Source of the DNA: an uncultured Ruminococcus sp.
GTDB lineage: Bacteria; Bacillota; Clostridia; Oscillospirales; Ruminococcaceae
Assembly (NCBI GenBank): GCA_947167535.1
Contig: CAMVIL010000025.1
Coordinates: 1-9,922 of the forward strand
Length of the DNA: 9,922 bases
Direction: 5' to 3'
Below, piece by piece: positions 1 through 5,996 of this stretch (the first letter of the stretch is position 1; the number at the start of each line of letters is the position of its first letter). The translations under genes were made by a program, and so were the position numbers. The notes under the pieces are model-generated. The model worked only from the letters and a program-made list of their open reading frames with translations. It searched no databases and was not told the DNA's origin.

Positions 1-1886
1 CATATGCTGTCTGCGGTCTGTTCGGGTATATCCATCAGACTCAGCTGGCACTGGTCAACCGATTCACTTCGCTGATAAAGAACGACGGCGACCCCGTCAT
101 GACCATAGGCTTCACCGCAAGACGCAATCTGGAGCTTACCGAAACTCTCCGCACCAAGGAGAAAAAGGGTTCGCTGCTCTGGGTGCTGGATAAGACCAAG
201 ACCTCGATGGGCCGCAGACTTATCAAGAAATATCTGGAACAGCCGCTGATAAACCCTGCTTTGATAATGGACAGACATAACGCAGTTGAAGCGCTGATGA
301 GAAACCCCGTCATGCTGGGCGAGATAACCCTGCAGCTGTCGGGCATCTACGATATCGAGCGCCTCATGACCCGCGTAATGTACAAGACCGCTACCCCCAG
401 AGACCTAAAGTCTCTGTCGCTGACGGCACTCAAACTCCCCGAGCTGAAGGATATGCTCTCGGAAGTGCCCTGCAAGCTGATAGATAAGCTCAACGACAAG
501 CTGTCCCCCCTCGAGCCCATATCCAATCTTGTGGAGAAGGCGCTGGTGGACGAGCCCCCCGCTCTGCTGAAGGACGGCGGAGTCATCCGCGACGGCTATA
601 ACGACGAGCTTGACGGTCTGAGAAAGATAATCGCGGGCGGCAAGGACATAATCTCCGACATCGAATCCCGCGAGCGCGAGCGGACCGGCATCAAGAGCCT
701 GAAGGTGGGCTATAACCGTATATTCGGCTACTACTTCGAGGTCACCAAGACCTACTACGATATGGTGCCTGCCGATTACATCAAGAAGCAGACCCTCAAA
801 AACTGCGAGCGCTTTGTCACCGAGGAGCTGAAAAATGCCGAGAACATGATACTCGGCGCTAGCGAAAAGGTGGTCACTCTCGAGACAGAGATATTTGGCG
901 AGATAAGAAACGCCGTTTCTATGCTTTTGGAGCTGGTGCAGGCTACTGCCGATTCAATCGCCGCAGTGGACGTGCTCTGCTCCTTTGCAAATATCGCTAT
1001 GGCTAACAACTACTCCAAGCCCGAGATGGCGATAGATGGCATTATAGATATTAAGAACGGACGTCACCCCGTGGTCGAGCTCATGCAGACCGAAGAGGTG
1101 TTCGTGCCGAACGACGCTTACTTAGACCTTACAGACAACCGCATGGCGATAATCACGGGACCCAATATGTCGGGTAAATCCACATATATGCGTCAGGTGG
1201 CGCTTATCACGCTGATGGCGCAGATAGGCTCCTTCGTGCCCGCGGACTACGCCAAGATATCCGTCGTTGACCGCATATTCACCCGAATAGGCGCGTCGGA
1301 CGACCTCACCTCGGGACAGTCCACCTTCATGGTGGAGATGAGCGAGGTGGCGGATATCGTAAAGCACGCTACCAAGCAGAGCCTTGTCATTCTCGACGAG
1401 GTGGGCAGAGGTACTTCCACCTTTGACGGTATAAGCATCGCCCGCGCGGTGTGCGAGTATATACTCGGCTCAAAGGGACTGGGCTGCAAGACGCTTTTCG
1501 CCACCCACTATCACGAGCTGGTGGAGCTTGAAAAGGAACTCAAGGGCGTCAAGAACTATTCGATAGCCGTAAAGAGACGCGGCGACGATATAAAGTTCCT
1601 GAGAAAGATAGTCGCGGGCGGCGCCGACGACAGCTTCGGCATCGAGGTCGCAAAGCTTGCAGGTCTGCCCAATTCCATAATCAAGAGGGCGAAGACCCTG
1701 CTCACCGATATGGAAAACGAGCAGGCGGTCACAAAGGCGGCGGTCAGCCGCGTTCAGGACGACCAGATATCCTTCGCTTCGATGGGCGAGAGCGTTATCA
1801 AGGACAAGCTCCGCGAGACAAACATCGACGAGATGACCGACGTAGAGCTCCGCGATTTTGTCGGTGAGCTGTACAGGTACATATAA
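1..1886 (+). CDS. mutS: DNA mismatch repair protein MutS, 5'-truncated by the window edge
   Basis: MutS recognises mismatches and small loops, then uses ATP to become a sliding clamp that recruits MutL. The reading frame is open from base 3 (first full codon TAT), so the ATG at 99 is internal and about 627 C-terminal residues are present; the family is usually about 850-870 residues, so the N-terminal mismatch-binding domain lies outside. Fragment residues ~53-81 (LLWVLDKTKTSMGRRL) are core/lever sequence. Residues ~229-275 (GYNRIFGYYFEVTK) match the clamp region. The ATPase has Walker A GPNMSGKST at 386-394, Walker B LVILDEVGRGTSTFDG around D465-E466, and the ATHYHEL switch at 500-506. QISF at about 588-591 resembles the beta-clamp binding motif near the C terminus of Gram-positive MutS. 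The gene ends 22 bases before mutL, suggesting co-transcription. No frameshift is visible. Confidence 0.97.
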   Translation, partial: YAVCGLFGYIHQTQLALVNRFTSLIKNDGDPVMTIGFTARRNLELTETLRTKEKKGSLLWVLDKTKTSMGRRLIKKYLEQPLINPALIMDRHNAVEALMRNPVMLGEITLQLSGIYDIERLMTRVMYKTATPRDLKSLSLTALKLPELKDMLSEVPCKLIDKLNDKLSPLEPISNLVEKALVDEPPALLKDGGVIRDGYNDELDGLRKIIAGGKDIISDIESRERERTGIKSLKVGYNRIFGYYFEVTKTYYDMVPADYIKKQTLKNCERFVTEELKNAENMILGASEKVVTLETEIFGEIRNAVSMLLELVQATADSIAAVDVLCSFANIAMANNYSKPEMAIDGIIDIKNGRHPVVELMQTEEVFVPNDAYLDLTDNRMAIITGPNMSGKSTYMRQVALITLMAQIGSFVPADYAKISVVDRIFTRIGASDDLTSGQSTFMVEMSEVADIVKHATKQSLVILDEVGRGTSTFDGISIARAVCEYILGSKGLGCKTLFATHYHELVELEKELKGVKNYSIAVKRRGDDIKFLRKIVAGGADDSFGIEVAKLAGLPNSIIKRAKTLLTDMENEQAVTKAAVSRVQDDQISFASMGESVIKDKLRETNIDEMTDVELRDFVGELYRYI

Positions 1887-1908
1887 AAATGAGAGGAGAT
1901 GACCCGCT

Positions 1909-4023
1909 ATGGCAAAAATAAACGTGCTTCCCAAGGAAGTCTACGAGCTTATTGCCGCAGGTGAGGTCATCGAGCGACCTGCTTCCATCGTCAAGGAGCT
2001 GATAGAGAACTCCATCGACGCGGGGGCGAACAGCATTACCGTTGAGATAAAGAACGGCGGGCGCACGTTTATCCGCGTCACCGACAACGGCGGCGGCATC
2101 GCCTACGAGCAGGTGCCTACGGCGTTCATGCGCCACGCCACCAGCAAGGTCTCCGAAAAGGACGACCTCAATAAGATAATGACACTCGGCTTCCGCGGAG
2201 AGGCGCTGGCTTCTGTCTGCGCCGTCGCAAAGGTCGAGATACTCACAAAGACCCCCGACGCCGACCTCGGCACGCGCTATGTTATAGCGGCGGGGGAGGA
2301 GAAAACCTACGAGCAGGCAGGCTGTCCCGAGGGCACCAGCGTTATGGTGAGAGACCTCTTCTATAACGTTCCCGCGCGTCTGAAATTCCTCAAAAAGGAT
2401 GCCACCGAGGGCAACCGCATACAGGAGCTCATGAGCCGCCTTGCGGTTTCACATCCCGACATCTCCATAAAGCTGATACGCGACAACAAGCCCGTCTTTG
2501 TGACGGCGGGCGACGGAAAGCTCTACTCGGCGATATACTCCATCTTCGGGCGTGAGTTCGCAAACTCCCTGATGCCCGCAGAGTATGTCCGCGAGGGCGT
2601 TTCGGTGACGGGATTTATCTGCAAGCCGCTGTCGGCGAAGCCCAACCGTAAGTTTCAGGTGTTCTACGTCAACGACCGCTACGTGCGCTCGGAGGTGTGC
2701 TCACAGGCGCTGGAGGAGGCTTACAAGAACAGCATAATGGTGGGCAAGTTCCCCATGTGCGTGCTGAAGCTCAATATCTCGCCTTCCATGATAGACGTAA
2801 ACGTTCACCCCGCCAAGACCGAGGTGCGTTTTTCCGACAACAGATATGTATACGACGCGGTGTATTTTGCCGTCAAGCAGGGTCTGGAGCAGAATGACCG
2901 CCCCTACGAGCTGAAGATAGAGCAGAAGCCGCATTTTGATAAGGATAAGCTGTACGTGGACAACACTCCGCCCCCCGAGCAGATGGTCTTCGCAGACCCC
3001 GCCCGCGCCGTGCAGAGAGCAAGATCAGTCGCCGAGACGGAGAAGAAGATCTCGCAGGCGGGCGACGATCTGTTCCTTAAATCGCTGGAAACGCCCGCGC
3101 GTTCTCAGCCGTGGAACGGCGTGCTGGAGCCCGCTCCCGTTGAGGAAGCACCTTTGCCGCAGGAGCCCGAACAGGCGCCGCCGCAGGAGCTCCCCGCTCC
3201 CGAGCACACCTCTGCCGAGGAGTCGCTGGAGGACGAAAGCTTCTCGGAGCTTTGCCGCGAGTATGACATCAAGGACAGCCGCACAAAGCACGAGGACGAC
3301 CCCGCGATGGAAGAGCCCGACAGCTTCAAGGAGACCGATGATATCGACGAGACACAGATGCCGCTGGAGAACTTCGAGTTCGTCACGGCCGACGATTTCA
3401 GACGTCCTGCAAGAGTACCGTCTCCCGTGGATGAGGAGAACGAGACTGAGAAATACGTCAAGCCCGTCGTCATCGGCGAGCTGTTCAAGACCTACATCGT
3501 CGCTCAGTGCGGCGATAAGATGGTGCTGATAGACAAGCACGCCGCCCACGAGCGGCATATATACGAGAGCATACGCTGCGACGCGCGCAACCTCACCGCG
3601 CAGACGCTGCTGGAACCAATAATGGTGATGCTGCCGTATGACGAGTATGACGCGGTCTGCCGCGATATCGAGAAGATAGAGAAGCTGGGCTTCATCATCG
3701 AGCCGGACGTCGCGCCGACCATTGCCGTAAAGGCTCTGCCGACGATACTTCGCGACCAGAACCCGACGGACATAATCTGCGAGATAGCACAGCGCCTTGC
3801 GGAGAACGCAAGCGACCCTGCGCCGAAGCTTTTCGACCATGTCTACGCGACCATGGCGTGCAAGGCGGCGATCAAGGCGCACGATGACAACAGGATAGAG
3901 GAGCTGCAAAAGCTCGCCGAGCTTGTCTACGAAGAGGATCTCCGCTACTGCCCCCACGGCAGACCCGTGAAGATCGAGACTACCGAACGCGAGCTGGAAA
4001 AGCAGTTCAAGCGAATAGTGTGA
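1909..4023 (+). CDS. mutL: DNA mismatch repair endonuclease MutL
   Basis: MutL couples MutS to strand incision in mismatch repair. The 704-residue protein is complete; the start has a GAGAGGAGAT ribosome site at 1890-1899. The N-terminal GHKL ATPase shows all three motifs: KELIENSIDAGA at 29-40 (E30 and N34 equivalent to the catalytic Glu and Mg-binding Asn), DNGGGI at 59-64 and GFRGEAL at 94-100. Residues ~345-510 are a Pro/Glu/Asp-rich linker. The C-terminal endonuclease domain has DKHAAHERHIYE from D542, fitting the DxHA(X)2E(X)4E metal motif, ACKAAIKAH at 650-658 and CPHGRP at 681-686, so incision activity is expected. QTLLEP at 565-570 fits the Qxx(L/I)xP clamp-binding motif. These features mark the MutH-less type of mismatch repair. 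The long linker is the only variable part. Confidence 0.97.
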   Translation: MAKINVLPKEVYELIAAGEVIERPASIVKELIENSIDAGANSITVEIKNGGRTFIRVTDNGGGIAYEQVPTAFMRHATSKVSEKDDLNKIMTLGFRGEALASVCAVAKVEILTKTPDADLGTRYVIAAGEEKTYEQAGCPEGTSVMVRDLFYNVPARLKFLKKDATEGNRIQELMSRLAVSHPDISIKLIRDNKPVFVTAGDGKLYSAIYSIFGREFANSLMPAEYVREGVSVTGFICKPLSAKPNRKFQVFYVNDRYVRSEVCSQALEEAYKNSIMVGKFPMCVLKLNISPSMIDVNVHPAKTEVRFSDNRYVYDAVYFAVKQGLEQNDRPYELKIEQKPHFDKDKLYVDNTPPPEQMVFADPARAVQRARSVAETEKKISQAGDDLFLKSLETPARSQPWNGVLEPAPVEEAPLPQEPEQAPPQELPAPEHTSAEESLEDESFSELCREYDIKDSRTKHEDDPAMEEPDSFKETDDIDETQMPLENFEFVTADDFRRPARVPSPVDEENETEKYVKPVVIGELFKTYIVAQCGDKMVLIDKHAAHERHIYESIRCDARNLTAQTLLEPIMVMLPYDEYDAVCRDIEKIEKLGFIIEPDVAPTIAVKALPTILRDQNPTDIICEIAQRLAENASDPAPKLFDHVYATMACKAAIKAHDDNRIEELQKLAELVYEEDLRYCPHGRPVKIETTERELEKQFKRIV

Positions 4024-4033
4024 CGGAGGTAAT

Positions 4034-4555
4034 ATGGAGGGTTCACGCAAAGCAGTCCGGATAAGCAGGATAGCTGCGGCGGTGTTGTTTGTGCTGTTCT
4101 TCGCGGCGTCAAAGGACGTTACGGGATTTTATCTGTTCTATACTCTGCCTTACGGGCTGGGGCTGATATTTCTTCCCCTTGCGACGGCAGCGCTGGCAGC
4201 AGGGCAGTTCGCTTCGCGGCGGACGCTTCCCGCGATAGTGCTGACACTTCTCTCGGCGGGGCTGATGTTTCTGTTCATAGCATTGCCCGACCGCGATCCA
4301 CAGCGTATGGAAATGACCGTGCCGGAAACCGACACGCAGGTGATAGTCTCTCTCCACCGCTACTCCGAGACCTCGGAGAAGGACTTTCTTACCTTCGATA
4401 TACCGATAGTCGAGGGCGTGCTGTCACGCCACGCGGTGTATATACTCCCGAAGTCGGATACGATGCTCAAGGAGCGCGATATCAAGCTCGTCAGCACAGA
4501 CAGCGGAGTTTCGGTGATATACTACGGCGAGACAGTCGCTAAGATCAGGACATAG
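4034..4555 (+). CDS. three-helix membrane protein of unknown function
   Basis: I do not recognise this 173-residue protein. It begins 10 bases after the mutL stop, with GGAGG at 4025-4029, so it is probably co-translated with mutL. Visible features are a short basic N terminus (MEGSRKAVR), three hydrophobic segments at about 11-26, 33-56 and 65-84 with SRR between the second and third, then a soluble ~85-residue C-terminal part. By the positive-inside rule the N terminus and the 2-3 loop would be cytoplasmic, placing the C-terminal part outside. That part looks beta-rich (TQVIVSLHRY, HAVYILPKSD, GVSVIYYGETVAKI). There are no catalytic motifs, no cysteine pairs and no lipobox. It interrupts the common mutL-miaA adjacency. 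It is a believable gene given its ribosome site, length and codon use like its neighbours, but its role is unknown. Confidence 0.8.
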   Translation: MEGSRKAVRISRIAAAVLFVLFFAASKDVTGFYLFYTLPYGLGLIFLPLATAALAAGQFASRRTLPAIVLTLLSAGLMFLFIALPDRDPQRMEMTVPETDTQVIVSLHRYSETSEKDFLTFDIPIVEGVLSRHAVYILPKSDTMLKERDIKLVSTDSGVSVIYYGETVAKIRT

Positions 4556-4587
4556 ATAAAGAATCGCAAACAGGTGGAGGCGGGAAT

Positions 4588-5535
4588 ATGACAACTGAAA
4601 AGATACCGCTTCTGGTGATATGTGGACCTACCGCTTCGGGCAAGACCTCGCTTGCGGTGGATATGGCGCTGCATTTCGGAGGCGAGGTGGTCTCCGCCGA
4701 TTCCATGCAGATATACAGCGATATGTCGGTGATAACCGCCCGCGTGACCGAGGAGGAGATGAGGGGAGTCCCTCACCATCTGACGGGATTCCTTCCGCTG
4801 AGTACCCCATTTTCGGTGGCGGAATACCTCGAGCTTGCGAGGCAGACGATAGATGATATCCACTCCCGCGGAAAGCTGCCGATACTCTGCGGCGGCACGG
4901 GATTATATATAAGCTCTCTGCTGGACGGCATAGTCTTCGACGAGGAGGGCGCAGACGAAGCTCTCCGTGCCGAGCTGGAGCAGTTCGCAAATGAAAATGG
5001 CAGACACGCCCTCTGGGAGCGGCTGAACGCCCTTGACCCTGAGGCGGCGAGCCTGATACATGAGAACAACCTTATCCGTGTTATCCGCGCCCTTGAGGTG
5101 TGCATACGGACGGGCAGACCCTTCACCGAGCAGAAAAAGCTCAACCTGCGGGGAAACGCCCCCTATAACGCCTGCATACTTCGGCTGGATTTCGAGGAGA
5201 GGGCTAAGCTTTACGAGCGGATAAACCTGCGCGTGGATGAAATGCTCAAAGAGGGCATGGTGGAGGAAGCGCGTCGGGTCTACGAGAGCCACGCACCCGC
5301 AACGGCGCGTCAGGCGATAGGCTACAAGGAGCTTCTGCCCTATCTTGAGGGAGAAGCGGAGCTTTCCGAGTGCGTGGAGCGCATAAAGCTGGGCACCCGA
5401 AGGTACGCCAAACGCCAGCTGACATGGTTTCGCAGAATGGCTGACGCTGATACGCTTTATGTTCCCGAGAAGTCAGAATATGAAAATTTTTGTGAAAATG
5501 CGAAAATTAGTATAGCCAAAAGCAAAATTATATGA
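4588..5535 (+). CDS. miaA: tRNA dimethylallyltransferase MiaA
   Basis: MiaA transfers a dimethylallyl group to N6 of A37, next to the anticodon of tRNAs reading UNN codons; MiaB usually then methylthiolates it. The 315-residue length is typical. The P-loop GPTASGKT is at 13-20, ADSMQIY at 37-43 carries the DSxQxY substrate motif, then VPHHL, CGGTGLYI, NLIRVIRALEV, RQAIGYKEL and the C-terminal TRRYAKRQLTWFRR tRNA-binding segment. One divergence is that the usual IGTAK segment after the DSxQxY motif reads VITAR here. The start has GTGGAGGCGGGA just upstream (GGAGG at 4576-4580). The last ~20 codons are unusually A/T-rich and appear to overlap promoter sequence for the downstream genes. miaA followed by hfq is a widely conserved order. 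Confidence 0.97.
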   Translation: MTTEKIPLLVICGPTASGKTSLAVDMALHFGGEVVSADSMQIYSDMSVITARVTEEEMRGVPHHLTGFLPLSTPFSVAEYLELARQTIDDIHSRGKLPILCGGTGLYISSLLDGIVFDEEGADEALRAELEQFANENGRHALWERLNALDPEAASLIHENNLIRVIRALEVCIRTGRPFTEQKKLNLRGNAPYNACILRLDFEERAKLYERINLRVDEMLKEGMVEEARRVYESHAPATARQAIGYKELLPYLEGEAELSECVERIKLGTRRYAKRQLTWFRRMADADTLYVPEKSEYENFCENAKISIAKSKII

Positions 5536-5541
5536 TATAAT
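5513..5541 (+). promoter_or_regulatory. candidate extended -10 sigma-A promoter for hfq and downstream genes
   Basis: TATAAT at 5536-5541 is a perfect -10 box, and TGA at 5533-5535 gives the TGn extension; the TGA is also the miaA stop codon. Seventeen bases upstream, TAGCCA at 5513-5518 matches four of six -35 consensus positions. Just upstream, three GAAAAT units (5482, 5494, 5502) form an A-tract-rich stretch like an UP element. Transcription would start near 5548 and give a ~200-base leader before hfq. AT-rich DNA can mimic -10 boxes, and the downstream part of the box belongs to an inverted repeat that may be a terminator. Confidence 0.5.
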
Positions 5542-5616
5542 AAAACCGAGACCGTGCTTTGCACGGACTGCGTCACGTTCCGTGCCGCGCGCGGACGTCG
5601 TCCGCGATGTTTTATT
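5539..5616. repeat. palindrome cluster enclosed by an 8-bp inverted repeat
   Basis: AATAAAAC (5539-5546) is exactly complementary to GTTTTATT (5609-5616). Inside lie three perfect hairpins with 3-base loops: CCGTGC-TTT-GCACGG (5552-5566), CACG-TTC-CGTG (5574-5584) and CGCGGAC-GTC-GTCCGCG (5590-5606). The interior is GC-rich against AT-rich flanks. The layout fits a multi-branched RNA fold or a dispersed intergenic palindromic repeat. Symmetry means each strand ends with a hairpin followed by a T-rich run, so a bidirectional terminator is also possible. Confidence 0.7.
5590..5616 (+). terminator. possible intrinsic terminator after miaA
   Basis: A 7-bp GC-rich stem, CGCGGAC/GTCCGCG at 5590-5596 and 5600-5606 with loop GTC, is followed two bases later by TGTTTTATT. 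The stem is strong, but the T-run is interrupted and offset, so efficiency may be partial. If transcription starts at the candidate promoter at 5513-5541, this would act as an attenuator in the hfq leader. If not, it ends the mutSL-miaA transcript. Confidence 0.45.
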
Positions 5617-5625
5617 GGATCAATC

Positions 5626-5657
5626 GCAAAAATGCCCTTGCAAGCAAGCATTTTTGC
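5626..5657. repeat. 10-bp A/T-rich inverted repeat upstream of hfq
   Basis: GCAAAAATGC (5626-5635) and GCATTTTTGC (5648-5657) are perfect inverted copies around a 12-base centre. That centre can add a TTG/CAA mini-stem with loop CAAG. The A-run on one side and T-run on the other make it terminator-like on both strands, though the T-run is inside the stem. It follows directly on the GC-rich palindrome cluster and may belong to the same repeated element. Confidence 0.6.
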
Positions 5658-5683
5658 TTCATGATAGAATATATTGGGTATCT

Positions 5684-5710
5684 CTGCCCGCAAAGCTTCT
5701 GGCAGGCGGG
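5684..5710 (+). promoter_or_regulatory. GC-rich leader stem with two alternative pairings before hfq
   Basis: CTGCC (5684-5688) can pair with GGCAG (5701-5705), or CCCGC (5687-5691) with GCGGG (5706-5710). The pairings share bases and exclude each other. The stem ends about 30 bases before the hfq ribosome site and is followed by an unstructured A-rich stretch. Effects on hfq expression are inference. Confidence 0.35.
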
Positions 5711-5753
5711 GTGAGTACATAAATAGAAAAACAAAAGAACAGGAGAGTGCAAT

Positions 5754-5990
5754 ATGAATAAGGGACTTAATTTACAGGATGTATTTTTGAATCAGGCAAG
5801 AAAGAGCAAGACGCTGGTGACTATGATACTTATGAACGGATACCAGTTCAAGGGCATCGTCAAGGGCTTTGACAGCTATGTTGTTATCCTCGACTGCGAG
5901 GGCAAGCAGAATGTTGTCTACAAGCACGCAATCTCGACCATCGTGCCTGCTCATGCAATAAATATTTTCGATATACAGAATGAGGACTGA
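5754..5990 (+). CDS. hfq: RNA chaperone Hfq
   Basis: Hfq forms a hexameric Sm-like ring in the cytoplasm and binds U-rich and A-rich RNA, often helping sRNA-mRNA pairing. The 78-residue length is typical of Gram-positive Hfq, which lack the long C-terminal tail of enterobacteria. Sm1 spans about 7-46 ([13 protein letters not shown], then [18 protein letters not shown]) and Sm2 about 52-66 with the signature YKHAIS at 56-61, including the K57-H58 pair of the uridine pocket. The rim segment is R16-K17-S18-K19, a basic patch like other Gram-positive Hfq. Y42 replaces the more usual Phe of the uridine-stacking position. AGGAGA at 5741-5746 supports the ATG. Two in-frame stops (TGA TAA) end it. 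The upstream region is rich in inverted repeats, so leader-based control is possible. Confidence 0.97.
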   Translation: MNKGLNLQDVFLNQARKSKTLVTMILMNGYQFKGIVKGFDSYVVILDCEGKQNVVYKHAISTIVPAHAINIFDIQNED

Positions 5991-5996
5991 TAACGA

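Noticed and set aside
99..101. ATG at 99 as the mutS start
   Set aside because: The frame is open back to base 3 and encodes MutS-like residues (AVCGLFGYIHQTQ), and the product would lack required domains. The true start lies outside the window.
2936..3529. 197-codon + strand frame inside mutL, rich in Arg and Ser
   Set aside because: Composition is that of a frame-shifted reading of the Pro/Glu-rich MutL linker; MutL itself is continuous, so there is no frameshift to explain.
3025..4050. 341-codon open frame on the minus strand opposite the mutL C-terminal half
   Set aside because: It mirrors mutL codon structure, has Leu/Arg/Val-rich non-family composition, and the opposite frame encodes intact catalytic motifs. 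It is a shadow.
5539..5657. CRISPR array or transposon end
   Set aside because: The repeats are inverted and of differing sequence, with no regular direct repeats or spacers, no clear target-site duplication and no transposase gene nearby.
5457..5720. 87-codon minus-strand frame spanning the miaA-hfq gap, with a hydrophobic C-terminal part
   Set aside because: No ribosome site precedes its ATG on that strand (the upstream sequence is pyrimidine-rich), and it runs through the palindromes and into the miaA 3' end.
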